From: JBAUHN01 sp049680295
GTDB taxonomy: Bacteria; Pseudomonadota; Alphaproteobacteria; Rhodobacterales; Rhodobacteraceae
NCBI GenBank assembly: GCA_049680295.1
Contig: JBAUHN010000011.1
Location: forward strand, 1 to 21,065
Direction: 5' to 3'
DNA length: 21,065 nt
The position numbers and the translations under genes are program-made. The notes beneath the pieces are model-generated. The model was not told the DNA's origin. It made no database searches and saw nothing but the letters and a program-made list of their open reading frames with translations. Below are positions 15,107 to 21,065 of the stretch, one piece after another. Position 1 is the stretch's first letter; every line of letters begins with the position of its first letter.

Positions 15107-16429
15107 TTACTTGAGCGATTTCAAAATTTTCAAGGACGCGTACCCATCCGGAACCATGTCCTTGCTCAGTTGATACTCACGCACGGCGTTGATGGTTTTG
15201 GGGCCGATTTTGCCATCAATACCGTCGGTGCTAAAACCGGCCTGCGTTAACCGCTGCTGCATTTCAAGACGCTCATCCAGGGTCAGGGCCCGGTCGTCAC
15301 GTGGCCAGCCCGACTGGATCGCAGCACCACCGTTGATACGGTCGCTCAGGTGGCCGACGCCGATCACATAGGCATCCGCGGTGTTGTAATGTTCGATCAC
15401 CTCGAAATTCTTGAACACCAAAAACGCGGCGCCCTGCCAGCCAGCGGGCAATAGGACCGAGGCTGGCCCGTGATCCGGCACAGCCGCGCCATCGGTGCCA
15501 ACGATACCCAGCCTTGCCCATTCGGACGGATCTTTCAAAATCTCGCGGTTGGCCAAAGTATAATCGAAACCTTCAGGCACTTGCACTTCGACACCCCAGG
15601 GCTGCCCGGTGACCCATCCAAACTGCGCCAGATAGGCGGCGGTTGACGCCAAGGCGTCGCTTGGATCGTCGGACCAGATATCTCGTTTTCCGTCGCCGGT
15701 GAAATCCACCGCATAGTCCAGATAAGACGTCGGGATGAACTGCGTATGCCCCATCGCCCCTGCCCAACTGCCGGTCATATTGCGCGGTCTTGTGTCGCCA
15801 TTTTGCAAGATGTTAAGCGCCGCCACCAATTGCTGTTCAAAAAAATCACTGCGACGGCCATCATAGGCCAACGTCGCCAGCGACTGGACAACATCATTGC
15901 TGCCGCGAAAGGTGCCATAGGCGCTTTCCAGCCCCCAGACCGCGACGATGACCTGTTTTTCAACGCCGTATTTCGCCTCAATCGCGTCCAGCTTGGCACC
16001 ATGATCGCGCATCGCCTTTTTGCCGTTCTCGATCCGTAGTTCCGAGGCGGCGCTGTCCAGGTAATCCCAAATCGTTTTGGTAAACTCCGACTGATTGCGA
16101 TCCCGTTCTACAACTTTTGGATCATAGCTGACCCCAGAGAACGCGCTTTTGAATGTCTGGTCTTCGATGCCTTGCGCCTGCGCGCGTCCCCGAAAGCCTT
16201 CGACCCAGCCTTGAAACCCGGCGTCTGATGACACCTGTTGTGCTTTGGCAATCTGTGGCGGTTTCAAGATGCCACTGGGCCGCGTTTGCGGTCTGACCGA
16301 AGGTCCGCTCGCCGCTGCCGTTTGCACATTGTCCGCTCTAACCAGATCAGCCGAAAGGCTGACATCCGGCCACATCGCCCCTGCCATCAGAATTGAAATA
16401 AACGTCGTTTTGCCTGCTCTGCGCCGCAT
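15107..16429 (-). CDS. Lytic murein transglycosylase, MltB-like, with C-terminal peptidoglycan-binding domain
   Basis: This enzyme cleaves the MurNAc-GlcNAc bond of peptidoglycan with 1,6-anhydro product formation. From the chosen start (440 residues) there is an N-terminal export signal (MRRRAGKTTFISILMAGA region), a Pro/Ala-rich linker to about residue 65, the SLT_2/MltB catalytic domain at about 70-370 with the catalytic Glu168 in VWGLESAYG, and GAMGHTQFIPTSYLDYAVDF typical of MltB. A PG_binding_1 repeat ends the protein (about 381-440; GIDGKIGPKTINAVREYQ). A start 12 bases upstream (16441) is possible, but the ATG at 16429 has GAGG six bases before it. No lipobox cysteine is seen, so it is probably soluble in the periplasm. 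Confidence 0.9.
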   Translation of the reverse strand: MRRRAGKTTFISILMAGAMWPDVSLSADLVRADNVQTAAASGPSVRPQTRPSGILKPPQIAKAQQVSSDAGFQGWVEGFRGRAQAQGIEDQTFKSAFSGVSYDPKVVERDRNQSEFTKTIWDYLDSAASELRIENGKKAMRDHGAKLDAIEAKYGVEKQVIVAVWGLESAYGTFRGSNDVVQSLATLAYDGRRSDFFEQQLVAALNILQNGDTRPRNMTGSWAGAMGHTQFIPTSYLDYAVDFTGDGKRDIWSDDPSDALASTAAYLAQFGWVTGQPWGVEVQVPEGFDYTLANREILKDPSEWARLGIVGTDGAAVPDHGPASVLLPAGWQGAAFLVFKNFEVIEHYNTADAYVIGVGHLSDRINGGAAIQSGWPRDDRALTLDERLEMQQRLTQAGFSTDGIDGKIGPKTINAVREYQLSKDMVPDGYASLKILKSLK

Positions 16430-16462
16430 GATTTGCCTCATTGCGTCATTTTGATTAGCGCT

Positions 16463-16490
16463 ATTCTACCGCGATTTCGTGATATGCAAA
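16463..16490 (-). promoter_or_regulatory. Possible promoter of the lytic transglycosylase gene
   Basis: On the - strand TTTGCA (16490-16485) and TAGAAT (16468-16463, five of six consensus bases) are separated by 16 bp, in the short gap after the regulator gene. Without it the gene would depend on readthrough from the regulator. Consensus match only. Confidence 0.28.
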
Positions 16491-16494
16491 GCCG

Positions 16495-17214
16495 TCACTG
16501 ACCTTCCACGCGATCCTTCGCCGACGCCTCGACCTCGGCGCGGATCAATTCAAGGTGCTGGCGCAACATCGGAACCCTGCGCGGACGAAAGCTGCGGTCG
16601 GTTTTTTTCAGTGTGATCATCCGGTCTAAACGAAACGCCCGGAAATCCTGCCGCAGCAGGCACCATGCCATCAGCATGTTGGTGTTTTCCAGATAGACCA
16701 GCCCCAGCGGATAGACCTCGCGCTGGGTCGCATTACCTGCACCATCGCGGTAGTCGAACTGAACCGAGACTTCGTCCCACGCCGCCGCGCGTAAGGCTGC
16801 AACGTCAATCGTGATCTCTACCGGTGCTCTGAAACGCCGGGCATCCAGCACCGCATATTGCAGCCGATGCGCCTGACGTGGTGGCACACGCGCCTTGATT
16901 TTGGTCAGGGCCGAAGCCGCCGCTTTGGCCAATGCAGGATCACCAATCACCGTGACATCGCGCAGGCCCAGAACCAATGCTTCCAGTTCATCATCCTCGA
17001 ACGCAAGCGGGGGCATGGCGACATCTTCGATCAGCGTATAGCCAAAACCCGCTTCACCGTCGATCACCGCGCCCAAGGCGCGCAGCGCATCAATATCGCG
17101 GTAGATGGTGCGCAGGGACATATCCATCTCATCCGCCAATTGCCCAGCCGTGACCGGGGGCGACAGACGGCGCAGGGATTGCATCATTTGGAACAGGCGG
17201 TGTGTGCGGCTCAT
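16495..17214 (-). CDS. YafY-type transcriptional regulator (HTH_11 plus WYL-like domain)
   Basis: This 239-residue regulator begins with a DeoR/HTH_11 winged helix (about 1-60): MSRTHRLFQMMQSLRR, TAGQLADEMDMSLRTIYRDI, then GFGYTL in the wing. The C-terminal half (about 130-200) is a WYL-type sensing domain with PLGLVYLENTNMLMAWC and the conserved arginines of DFRAFRLDRM. The motif that names the domain is altered to N-M-L at 179-181. Such proteins commonly control a divergent neighbour; here that is the GST-fold gene, 80 bp away. Regulation of that gene is inferred from position. Ligand unknown. Confidence 0.88.
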   Translation of the reverse strand: MSRTHRLFQMMQSLRRLSPPVTAGQLADEMDMSLRTIYRDIDALRALGAVIDGEAGFGYTLIEDVAMPPLAFEDDELEALVLGLRDVTVIGDPALAKAAASALTKIKARVPPRQAHRLQYAVLDARRFRAPVEITIDVAALRAAAWDEVSVQFDYRDGAGNATQREVYPLGLVYLENTNMLMAWCLLRQDFRAFRLDRMITLKKTDRSFRPRRVPMLRQHLELIRAEVEASAKDRVEGQ

Positions 17215-17294
17215 GTGTTCAGCATATCACATATCTTGTCAAAAACTGTCAGTAGCAAGGACTAACACAACCAGACACGCAATAGGAGACGACA
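17215..17294. promoter_or_regulatory. Divergent intergenic region between the WYL-type regulator and the GST-fold gene
   Basis: This 80-bp region must hold both promoters. TGTCA occurs twice 11 bp apart (17237 and 17248), one helical turn, a plausible regulator site. On the - strand a TTGACA occurs at 17242-17237, but a -10 at normal spacing would overlap the start codon, so it is doubtful. AGGAG before 17295 is the ribosome binding site of the GST-fold gene. Confidence 0.35.
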
Positions 17295-18023
17295 ATGATC
17301 ACGCTTTTGACTTACCCCGCAATGTTTGGCGAACTTTGTGCCAGCCCCTTTGGTACCAAGGCCATCTATCTTCTGAATATGTCGGGCTATGACTGGCAAC
17401 GCGAAGACCTGAACGACCCGCGTAAGATGCCGCGGCAAAAGCTGCCTGTCATCCGTGTAGGCGACAAGCTGATCGCCGATAGTGACGAGATCCGAACCTA
17501 TCTGGAGACGACTGGCGCTGATTTCGATGCAGGTCTGTCCGATCTGGATAAGGCAACAGCCCGTGCGTTTCAGCGGATGGCCGAAGAGCATCTGTACTTT
17601 CACATTGTCATGGACCGTTGGGGTAATGACGCAGTTTGGCCGTCAATACGCGAGGCGTATTTCCACATGATACCGGCACTGATGCGCGGCATTGTCACGC
17701 GGTCCATGCGCAAAAAACTGATGGCCGGGATGCATGCGCAAGGCCTTGGCAGATTGACAGCATCCGAACGCATGGACCGGTTAGAGCCTGATTTGCAGGC
17801 GATCACCGCCAGACTTTGGACCGGGAAATTCCTGATGGGTGACAGGCCAAGCGCCGTTGACGCATCCGTTGGCGCGATGCTGGGCGCGATGCGGGCCACG
17901 CCTGTCGAGACTGCGTTGACACGGCGGGTTTCGCACGATGCCATTCTAAGCGGCTATATAGACCGGGTCCGGGCCGCATTGTCTCAGCGCAATGTTGCCG
18001 TCCCTATCGCCGCGTGCGCTTGA
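17295..18023 (+). CDS. Glutathione S-transferase-fold protein
   Basis: This is a 242-residue protein with a thioredoxin-like N-terminal domain (about 1-75) and a helical C-terminal domain (about 85-230). In the N-terminal domain the Cys15-Ala-Ser17 segment (GELCASPFGTKAIYLL) is at the usual catalytic position, KLPVI with the cis-proline at 51 follows, and DSDEI (62-66) is the glutathione gamma-glutamyl contact motif. The C-terminal domain includes HLYFHIVMDRWG and a late FLMGDRPSAVDASVGAML, the usual N-capping box region. The pattern resembles the FAXC/metaxin-like branch rather than classical detoxifying GSTs. It is divergent from the WYL-type regulator. The stop overlaps the RNase R gene end by 20 bp. 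Substrate unknown. Confidence 0.85.
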   Translation: MITLLTYPAMFGELCASPFGTKAIYLLNMSGYDWQREDLNDPRKMPRQKLPVIRVGDKLIADSDEIRTYLETTGADFDAGLSDLDKATARAFQRMAEEHLYFHIVMDRWGNDAVWPSIREAYFHMIPALMRGIVTRSMRKKLMAGMHAQGLGRLTASERMDRLEPDLQAITARLWTGKFLMGDRPSAVDASVGAMLGAMRATPVETALTRRVSHDAILSGYIDRVRAALSQRNVAVPIAACA

Positions 18024-20259
18024 CCTTGCGTTTGATTTTGTCGGCTTTGCGCTTGGCCTTGGCCCCGCGTCGTTTCGGGCTGCGCCCTGCAGGTGATCTG
18101 CTGCCCTTTACGACGTTTTCGCCTTCGATAGACAATAGTTCCAGCGCGATGCCACCCGTTACCGGGGCGGCCTCGGCCAGACGCACTGTCACCCTTTGAC
18201 CGATGCCAATCATCATGCCGGTGTCAGAGCCCATCAGGGTTCCGGCATCGGCGTCAAAGTGGAAGTATTCGCGCCCCAGCGACCGCATCGGGATCAATCC
18301 GTCAGCCCCGGTTTCATCAAGTTTCACAAAAGCACCAAAACGGGCCACGCCGCTGATCCGTCCGCTGAATTCATTGCCAACCCGTTCGGACAGGAACGAG
18401 GCAAGATAGCGGTCGGTCGTGTCCCGCTCTGCCACCATCGACCGGCGTTCGGTGTCTGAAATATGCGCCCCGGTTTTTTCCAGATCGGCCATCGCGTCAG
18501 GTGTCAGACCATCCTTGCCCCATCCATGCGCGGTGATCAGCGCCCGGTGCACGATCAGGTCTGCATAGCGGCGAATGGGCGACGTAAAGTGACCATATTG
18601 ACCCAAAGCCAGCCCAAAATGCCCCAGATTGTTGGGGCTGTAATAGGCTTGCGTCATCGAACGCAGGGTCGAAATATTAATCAGTTCCGCCTCATCCGTG
18701 CCCGCAGCATCGTTAAGCAGTTTGTTCAGATGCGCTGTTTTCAACACCTGCCCTTTGGCCAGTTGAAACCCTGATGCCTGTGCTGTCTCGCGTAGGGCAT
18801 CCAGTTTTTCAGGCGACGGTTCTTCATGAACCCGGAACAACAGCGGCGTTTTCATTTCGATCAAGGTTTGTGCTGCAGCGACATTAGCCAGAACCATGAA
18901 TTCTTCGATCAGGCGATGTGCGTCCAACCGTTCTTTGAATTGAACAGACCGAACGGTGCCGTCATCATCCAATTCGATCCGCCGCTCCGGCAGATCAAGC
19001 TCAAGCGGCTGGCGACGTTTACGGGCCGCGACAAGGGCGGCATAAGCGGCGTATAGCGGGCGCAAAACAGGCTCTAACAAGGGTTTTGTGCGCGCATTCG
19101 GGTCGCCATCAATCGCGGCCTGTACCTCTTCGTAGTGCAAGGAAGCAGGCGACCGCATCATCGAACGGTGAAAACTGTGGGCCAGTTTGTCGCCCTGCGC
19201 ATCCAGAACCATCCGAACCGCGATACAGGCGCGGTCAACGCCTTCGTGCAGGCTGCACAGATCGCCCGATAGCCGGTCCGGCAACATCGGCACCACGCGA
19301 TCCGGGAAATAGGTTGAATTGCCACGCTTGCGCGCCTCTTTGTCCAGCGGTGATCCGGGCTGCACATAGGCAGCAACATCGGCAATCGCAACCCAGACAA
19401 TATGACCGCCCGGGTTTTTCGGATCGGTATCGGCATGGGCGTAACACGCATCATCATGGTCACGGGCGTCAGAGGGATCAATTGTCAGCAAAGGCATGTC
19501 ACGCAGGTCTTCGCGTCCCTTTATGCCGATGGGTTTGGCCGCATCTGCCTGTGCCACCACGTCGTCGGGAAAGGCGTCCGGGATGCCATGTTGGTGAATG
19601 GCGATCAGTGACACTGCCTTGGGCGCAGATGGATCGCCCAGTCGGTCCACAATCCGCGCGCGCGGCAAACCCATGCGGCCTTTGGGACCGGCTTGTTCAG
19701 CCTCTACCAGCTCACCGTCCCTGGCCCCCCGGGTTGCGTCCGCGCTGACCTGCCATTCCTTGTCTGCACCTTTGTCGATCGGCAGAATGCGGCCCCCGTC
19801 AGAGGTTTGCCGAAAAACGCCCAGCACCCGGCGCGGATTGGCACCAATGCGCCGGATCATGCGGCCTTCGTAATCGTGTGTCTCACCCTTGACCAAGGTC
19901 AGCCGCGCCAGAATGCGGTCGCCAGCGCCCAAGGCAGGATCAGAGGCGCGCGGAATCATCAATATACGCGGCTCGGCGGTTTTGCCCTGCCATTCCATCG
20001 GTTTGGCATAAAGATCGCCGTCGCTGTCGGGGCCGGTGACCTGCAACACGCTGACCGGTGGCAGGCGGTCCGGGTCCTGATAGGATTTCTTGCGCTTTTC
20101 AAAATGCCCTTCGGCCTCAAGCTCTTTCAGAATGCGTTTGAGATCAATGCGCGCAGCCCCCTTGATCCCGAACGCCTTGGCGATGTCACGCTTGGCAGTC
20201 AGAGTGGGGTTGGCAGTGATCCAATCAAGGATCTCGGGCTTGGAGGGTATTTTGCTCAT
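18004..20259 (-). CDS. rnr: Ribonuclease R (3'-5' exoribonuclease, RNase II family)
   Basis: RNase R degrades structured RNA processively from the 3' end. The 751-residue protein has an N-terminal winged-helix region (about 5-55), cold-shock-type domains (about 65-230), the RNB catalytic domain (about 255-580), one S1 domain (about 630-710) and a Lys/Arg-rich tail from about 718 that should bind RNA or ribosomes. The metal-binding aspartates D261, D267, D269 and D270 in IDPSDARDHDDACY show the RNase II spacing. GHFTSPIRRYADLIVHR at 556-572 is the other hallmark. I chose the ATG giving MSKIPSKPEILDW, the usual family start; an ATG 15 bases upstream (20274) is possible and neither has a clear ribosome binding site. 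It overlaps the preceding gene by 35 bp and the convergent GST-fold gene by 20 bp. Confidence 0.95.
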   Translation of the reverse strand: MSKIPSKPEILDWITANPTLTAKRDIAKAFGIKGAARIDLKRILKELEAEGHFEKRKKSYQDPDRLPPVSVLQVTGPDSDGDLYAKPMEWQGKTAEPRILMIPRASDPALGAGDRILARLTLVKGETHDYEGRMIRRIGANPRRVLGVFRQTSDGGRILPIDKGADKEWQVSADATRGARDGELVEAEQAGPKGRMGLPRARIVDRLGDPSAPKAVSLIAIHQHGIPDAFPDDVVAQADAAKPIGIKGREDLRDMPLLTIDPSDARDHDDACYAHADTDPKNPGGHIVWVAIADVAAYVQPGSPLDKEARKRGNSTYFPDRVVPMLPDRLSGDLCSLHEGVDRACIAVRMVLDAQGDKLAHSFHRSMMRSPASLHYEEVQAAIDGDPNARTKPLLEPVLRPLYAAYAALVAARKRRQPLELDLPERRIELDDDGTVRSVQFKERLDAHRLIEEFMVLANVAAAQTLIEMKTPLLFRVHEEPSPEKLDALRETAQASGFQLAKGQVLKTAHLNKLLNDAAGTDEAELINISTLRSMTQAYYSPNNLGHFGLALGQYGHFTSPIRRYADLIVHRALITAHGWGKDGLTPDAMADLEKTGAHISDTERRSMVAERDTTDRYLASFLSERVGNEFSGRISGVARFGAFVKLDETGADGLIPMRSLGREYFHFDADAGTLMGSDTGMMIGIGQRVTVRLAEAAPVTGGIALELLSIEGENVVKGSRSPAGRSPKRRGAKAKRKADKIKRKVKRTRR

Positions 20260-20863
20260 GGCTTGCGGTATCATGCGGGTGCTGCGACGTCATTGCCAAA
20301 TCGACGATTGCATCGACGTCGCGCAATGTATCGATCATTGCGATCCGTTTTCCCGGTAACGTGGCAACCGTGTCCGCCATCGCGTGGCGGGTTGACCACC
20401 GCACGCCCTGAAACAGGCCAGCAGGTGTCGGGCGCGGGTGTTTCAGGCCAATCAGCCAATAGCCGCCATCCGGCGCCGGGCCAAACACTGCGTCATGCCG
20501 CCCCAACGCGGCAAAGGCGCGGGCGATATGGGCGGGCGTAATGCCCGGAATATCGCCACCAACAACGCAAACCGGGCCGGGTGCTGCTGCCCGCATCACA
20601 CGCGCCATCCGGTCACCCAGATTCCCGATCCCCTGCGGCACGCGGGCCAGGTTCGCAGGCCAGACGCGGCTTTTCAGACCCGCCACATCGGGCGCCACAG
20701 CCAGCACGGTCTGCCAACGCGGGTCTCGCAGACGCCGCAACAACCGGCGTAATTGGTGTCTGTACCACCACGCCGCAGCAACCATCCCGATATCGCGCCC
20801 CAGCCGCGTTTTAACCCGGCCTGCGCGTGGTTCCTTTAGCATTATGATCAGCGTTTTGGTCAA
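20225..20863 (-). CDS. DUF2064 / TIGR04282-type glycosyltransferase-like protein
   Basis: This is a 212-residue protein of the GT-A-like DUF2064 family. The N-terminal TLIIMLKEPRAGRVKTRLG matches the nucleotide-binding start of the family (KTR at 18-20), GGDIPGITPAHI at 102-113 supplies the acidic metal site, and PDGGYWLIGL at 131-140 is the family signature. Relatives are annotated as arsenosugar-biosynthesis-type glycosyltransferases, but no arsenic genes are visible here, so that role should not be assumed. The only start that keeps the first beta strand is a TTG at 20863; an ATG at 20842 would remove it. The gene begins 27 bp after the dapE stop and overlaps the RNase R gene, so the three are probably co-transcribed. 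Confidence 0.82.
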   Translation of the reverse strand: MTKTLIIMLKEPRAGRVKTRLGRDIGMVAAAWWYRHQLRRLLRRLRDPRWQTVLAVAPDVAGLKSRVWPANLARVPQGIGNLGDRMARVMRAAAPGPVCVVGGDIPGITPAHIARAFAALGRHDAVFGPAPDGGYWLIGLKHPRPTPAGLFQGVRWSTRHAMADTVATLPGKRIAMIDTLRDVDAIVDLAMTSQHPHDTASHEQNTLQARDP

Positions 20864-20890
20864 TGCGGGCCAGCGGCTTTGACCGGGTTT

Positions 20891-21065
20891 TCAGGCGAAG
20901 TAGTCACGTAATATCCGGCCATAGATTGATTTCAACTGATGGATTTGATCGACCTGCACATGTTCGTCGACCTGATGCATGGATCGACCAACCAGGCCAA
21001 ATTCAACCACCGGACAGTGGTCTTTTACAAACCGTGCATCCGAGGTGCCGCCTGTGGTTGACAAA
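20891..21065 (-). CDS. dapE: Succinyl-diaminopimelate desuccinylase DapE, C-terminal end (partial)
   Basis: The - strand frame from the window end to a TGA at 20891-20893 gives 57 residues beginning LSTTGGTSDARF and continuing CPVVEFGLVGRSMHQVDEHV, then QLKSIYGRILRDYFA at the end. These are the C-terminal hallmarks of DapE: the STTGGTSDARF loop and the zinc-liganding His in MHQVDE. DapE removes the succinyl group from N-succinyl-LL-diaminopimelate in lysine and cell-wall precursor synthesis. The rest of the gene lies beyond the window. It is the first visible gene of the dapE / DUF2064 / rnr set. Confidence 0.93.
   Translation of the reverse strand, partial: LSTTGGTSDARFVKDHCPVVEFGLVGRSMHQVDEHVQVDQIHQLKSIYGRILRDYFA

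Noticed and set aside
17214..17242. Perfect TTGACA on the - strand upstream of the WYL-type regulator as its promoter
   Set aside because: A -10 at normal spacing would overlap the start codon at 17214, so it cannot serve the chosen start.
19086..19748. 220-codon open frame on the + strand inside rnr
   Set aside because: It lies wholly antisense to the RNase R catalytic region, has a composition rich in Arg, Pro and His typical of a shadow frame, and shows no recognisable motif or ribosome binding site.
1..21065. Mobile element, prophage, CRISPR or toxin-antitoxin system
   Set aside because: No transposase, integrase, tandem repeat-spacer array, att-like repeats or small gene pair of that type was seen; genes look native in composition.

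Overview
The window looks like a chromosomal segment from a marine alphaproteobacterium, most likely Rhodobacterales (Roseobacter group). The evidence is moderate GC, tightly packed genes, an alphaproteobacterial-style FliK/FlgD pair, two polyamine-type ABC importers, and a dapE / DUF2064 / RNase R housekeeping block. This assignment is inferred from protein character and gene content; no database search was possible. I see no rRNA, tRNA, CRISPR array, insertion sequence or prophage.

Layout. (1) 1-1542, + strand: the end of a flagellar locus, with the C-terminal part of the hook-length control protein FliK (cut by the window edge) and the hook-cap protein FlgD. (2) 1600-6933, - strand: a putrescine uptake and oxidation operon, read from 6933 downwards. 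Its order is a PotF-like binding protein, an intrinsic terminator, a PotG-like ATPase, PotH- and PotI-like permeases, and a PuuB-like FAD amine oxidoreductase; the last three genes are joined by ATGA overlaps. (3) 7093-9272, + strand: divergent from that operon, a GntR/FCD regulator and a class III putrescine-type aminotransferase (SpuC-like). A 10-bp motif recurs in the two intergenic regions and is a candidate operator. (4) 9273-9604: a 332-bp AT-rich gap with a long hairpin. (5) 9605-15106, + strand: a second, more divergent polyamine/opine-type ABC importer. Its order is ATPase, binding protein, GC-rich hairpin, DUF1330 protein, a permease with a roughly 265-residue extracytoplasmic insertion, and a permease with an extra N-terminal membrane module. 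(6) 15107-20863: a lytic transglycosylase (-), a WYL-type regulator (-) divergent from a GST-fold protein (+), RNase R (-) and a DUF2064 nucleotidyl/glycosyltransferase-like protein (-). (7) 20891-21065: the C-terminal end of dapE (-), which runs off the window.

How the parts may work together. The first ABC system closely resembles E. coli PotFGHI and probably imports putrescine. Imported amine could be transaminated by the SpuC-like enzyme and/or oxidised by the PuuB-like enzyme, with the GntR protein as the obvious local regulator. The later steps (aldehyde dehydrogenase, GABA aminotransferase) and the gamma-glutamylation enzyme PuuA are not here. The second ABC system is the least ordinary part: both permeases carry extra domains and a DUF1330 gene is translationally coupled to the first of them, so its substrate is open. 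The remaining genes are general housekeeping (cell-wall turnover, RNA decay, lysine/DAP synthesis) with small regulators.
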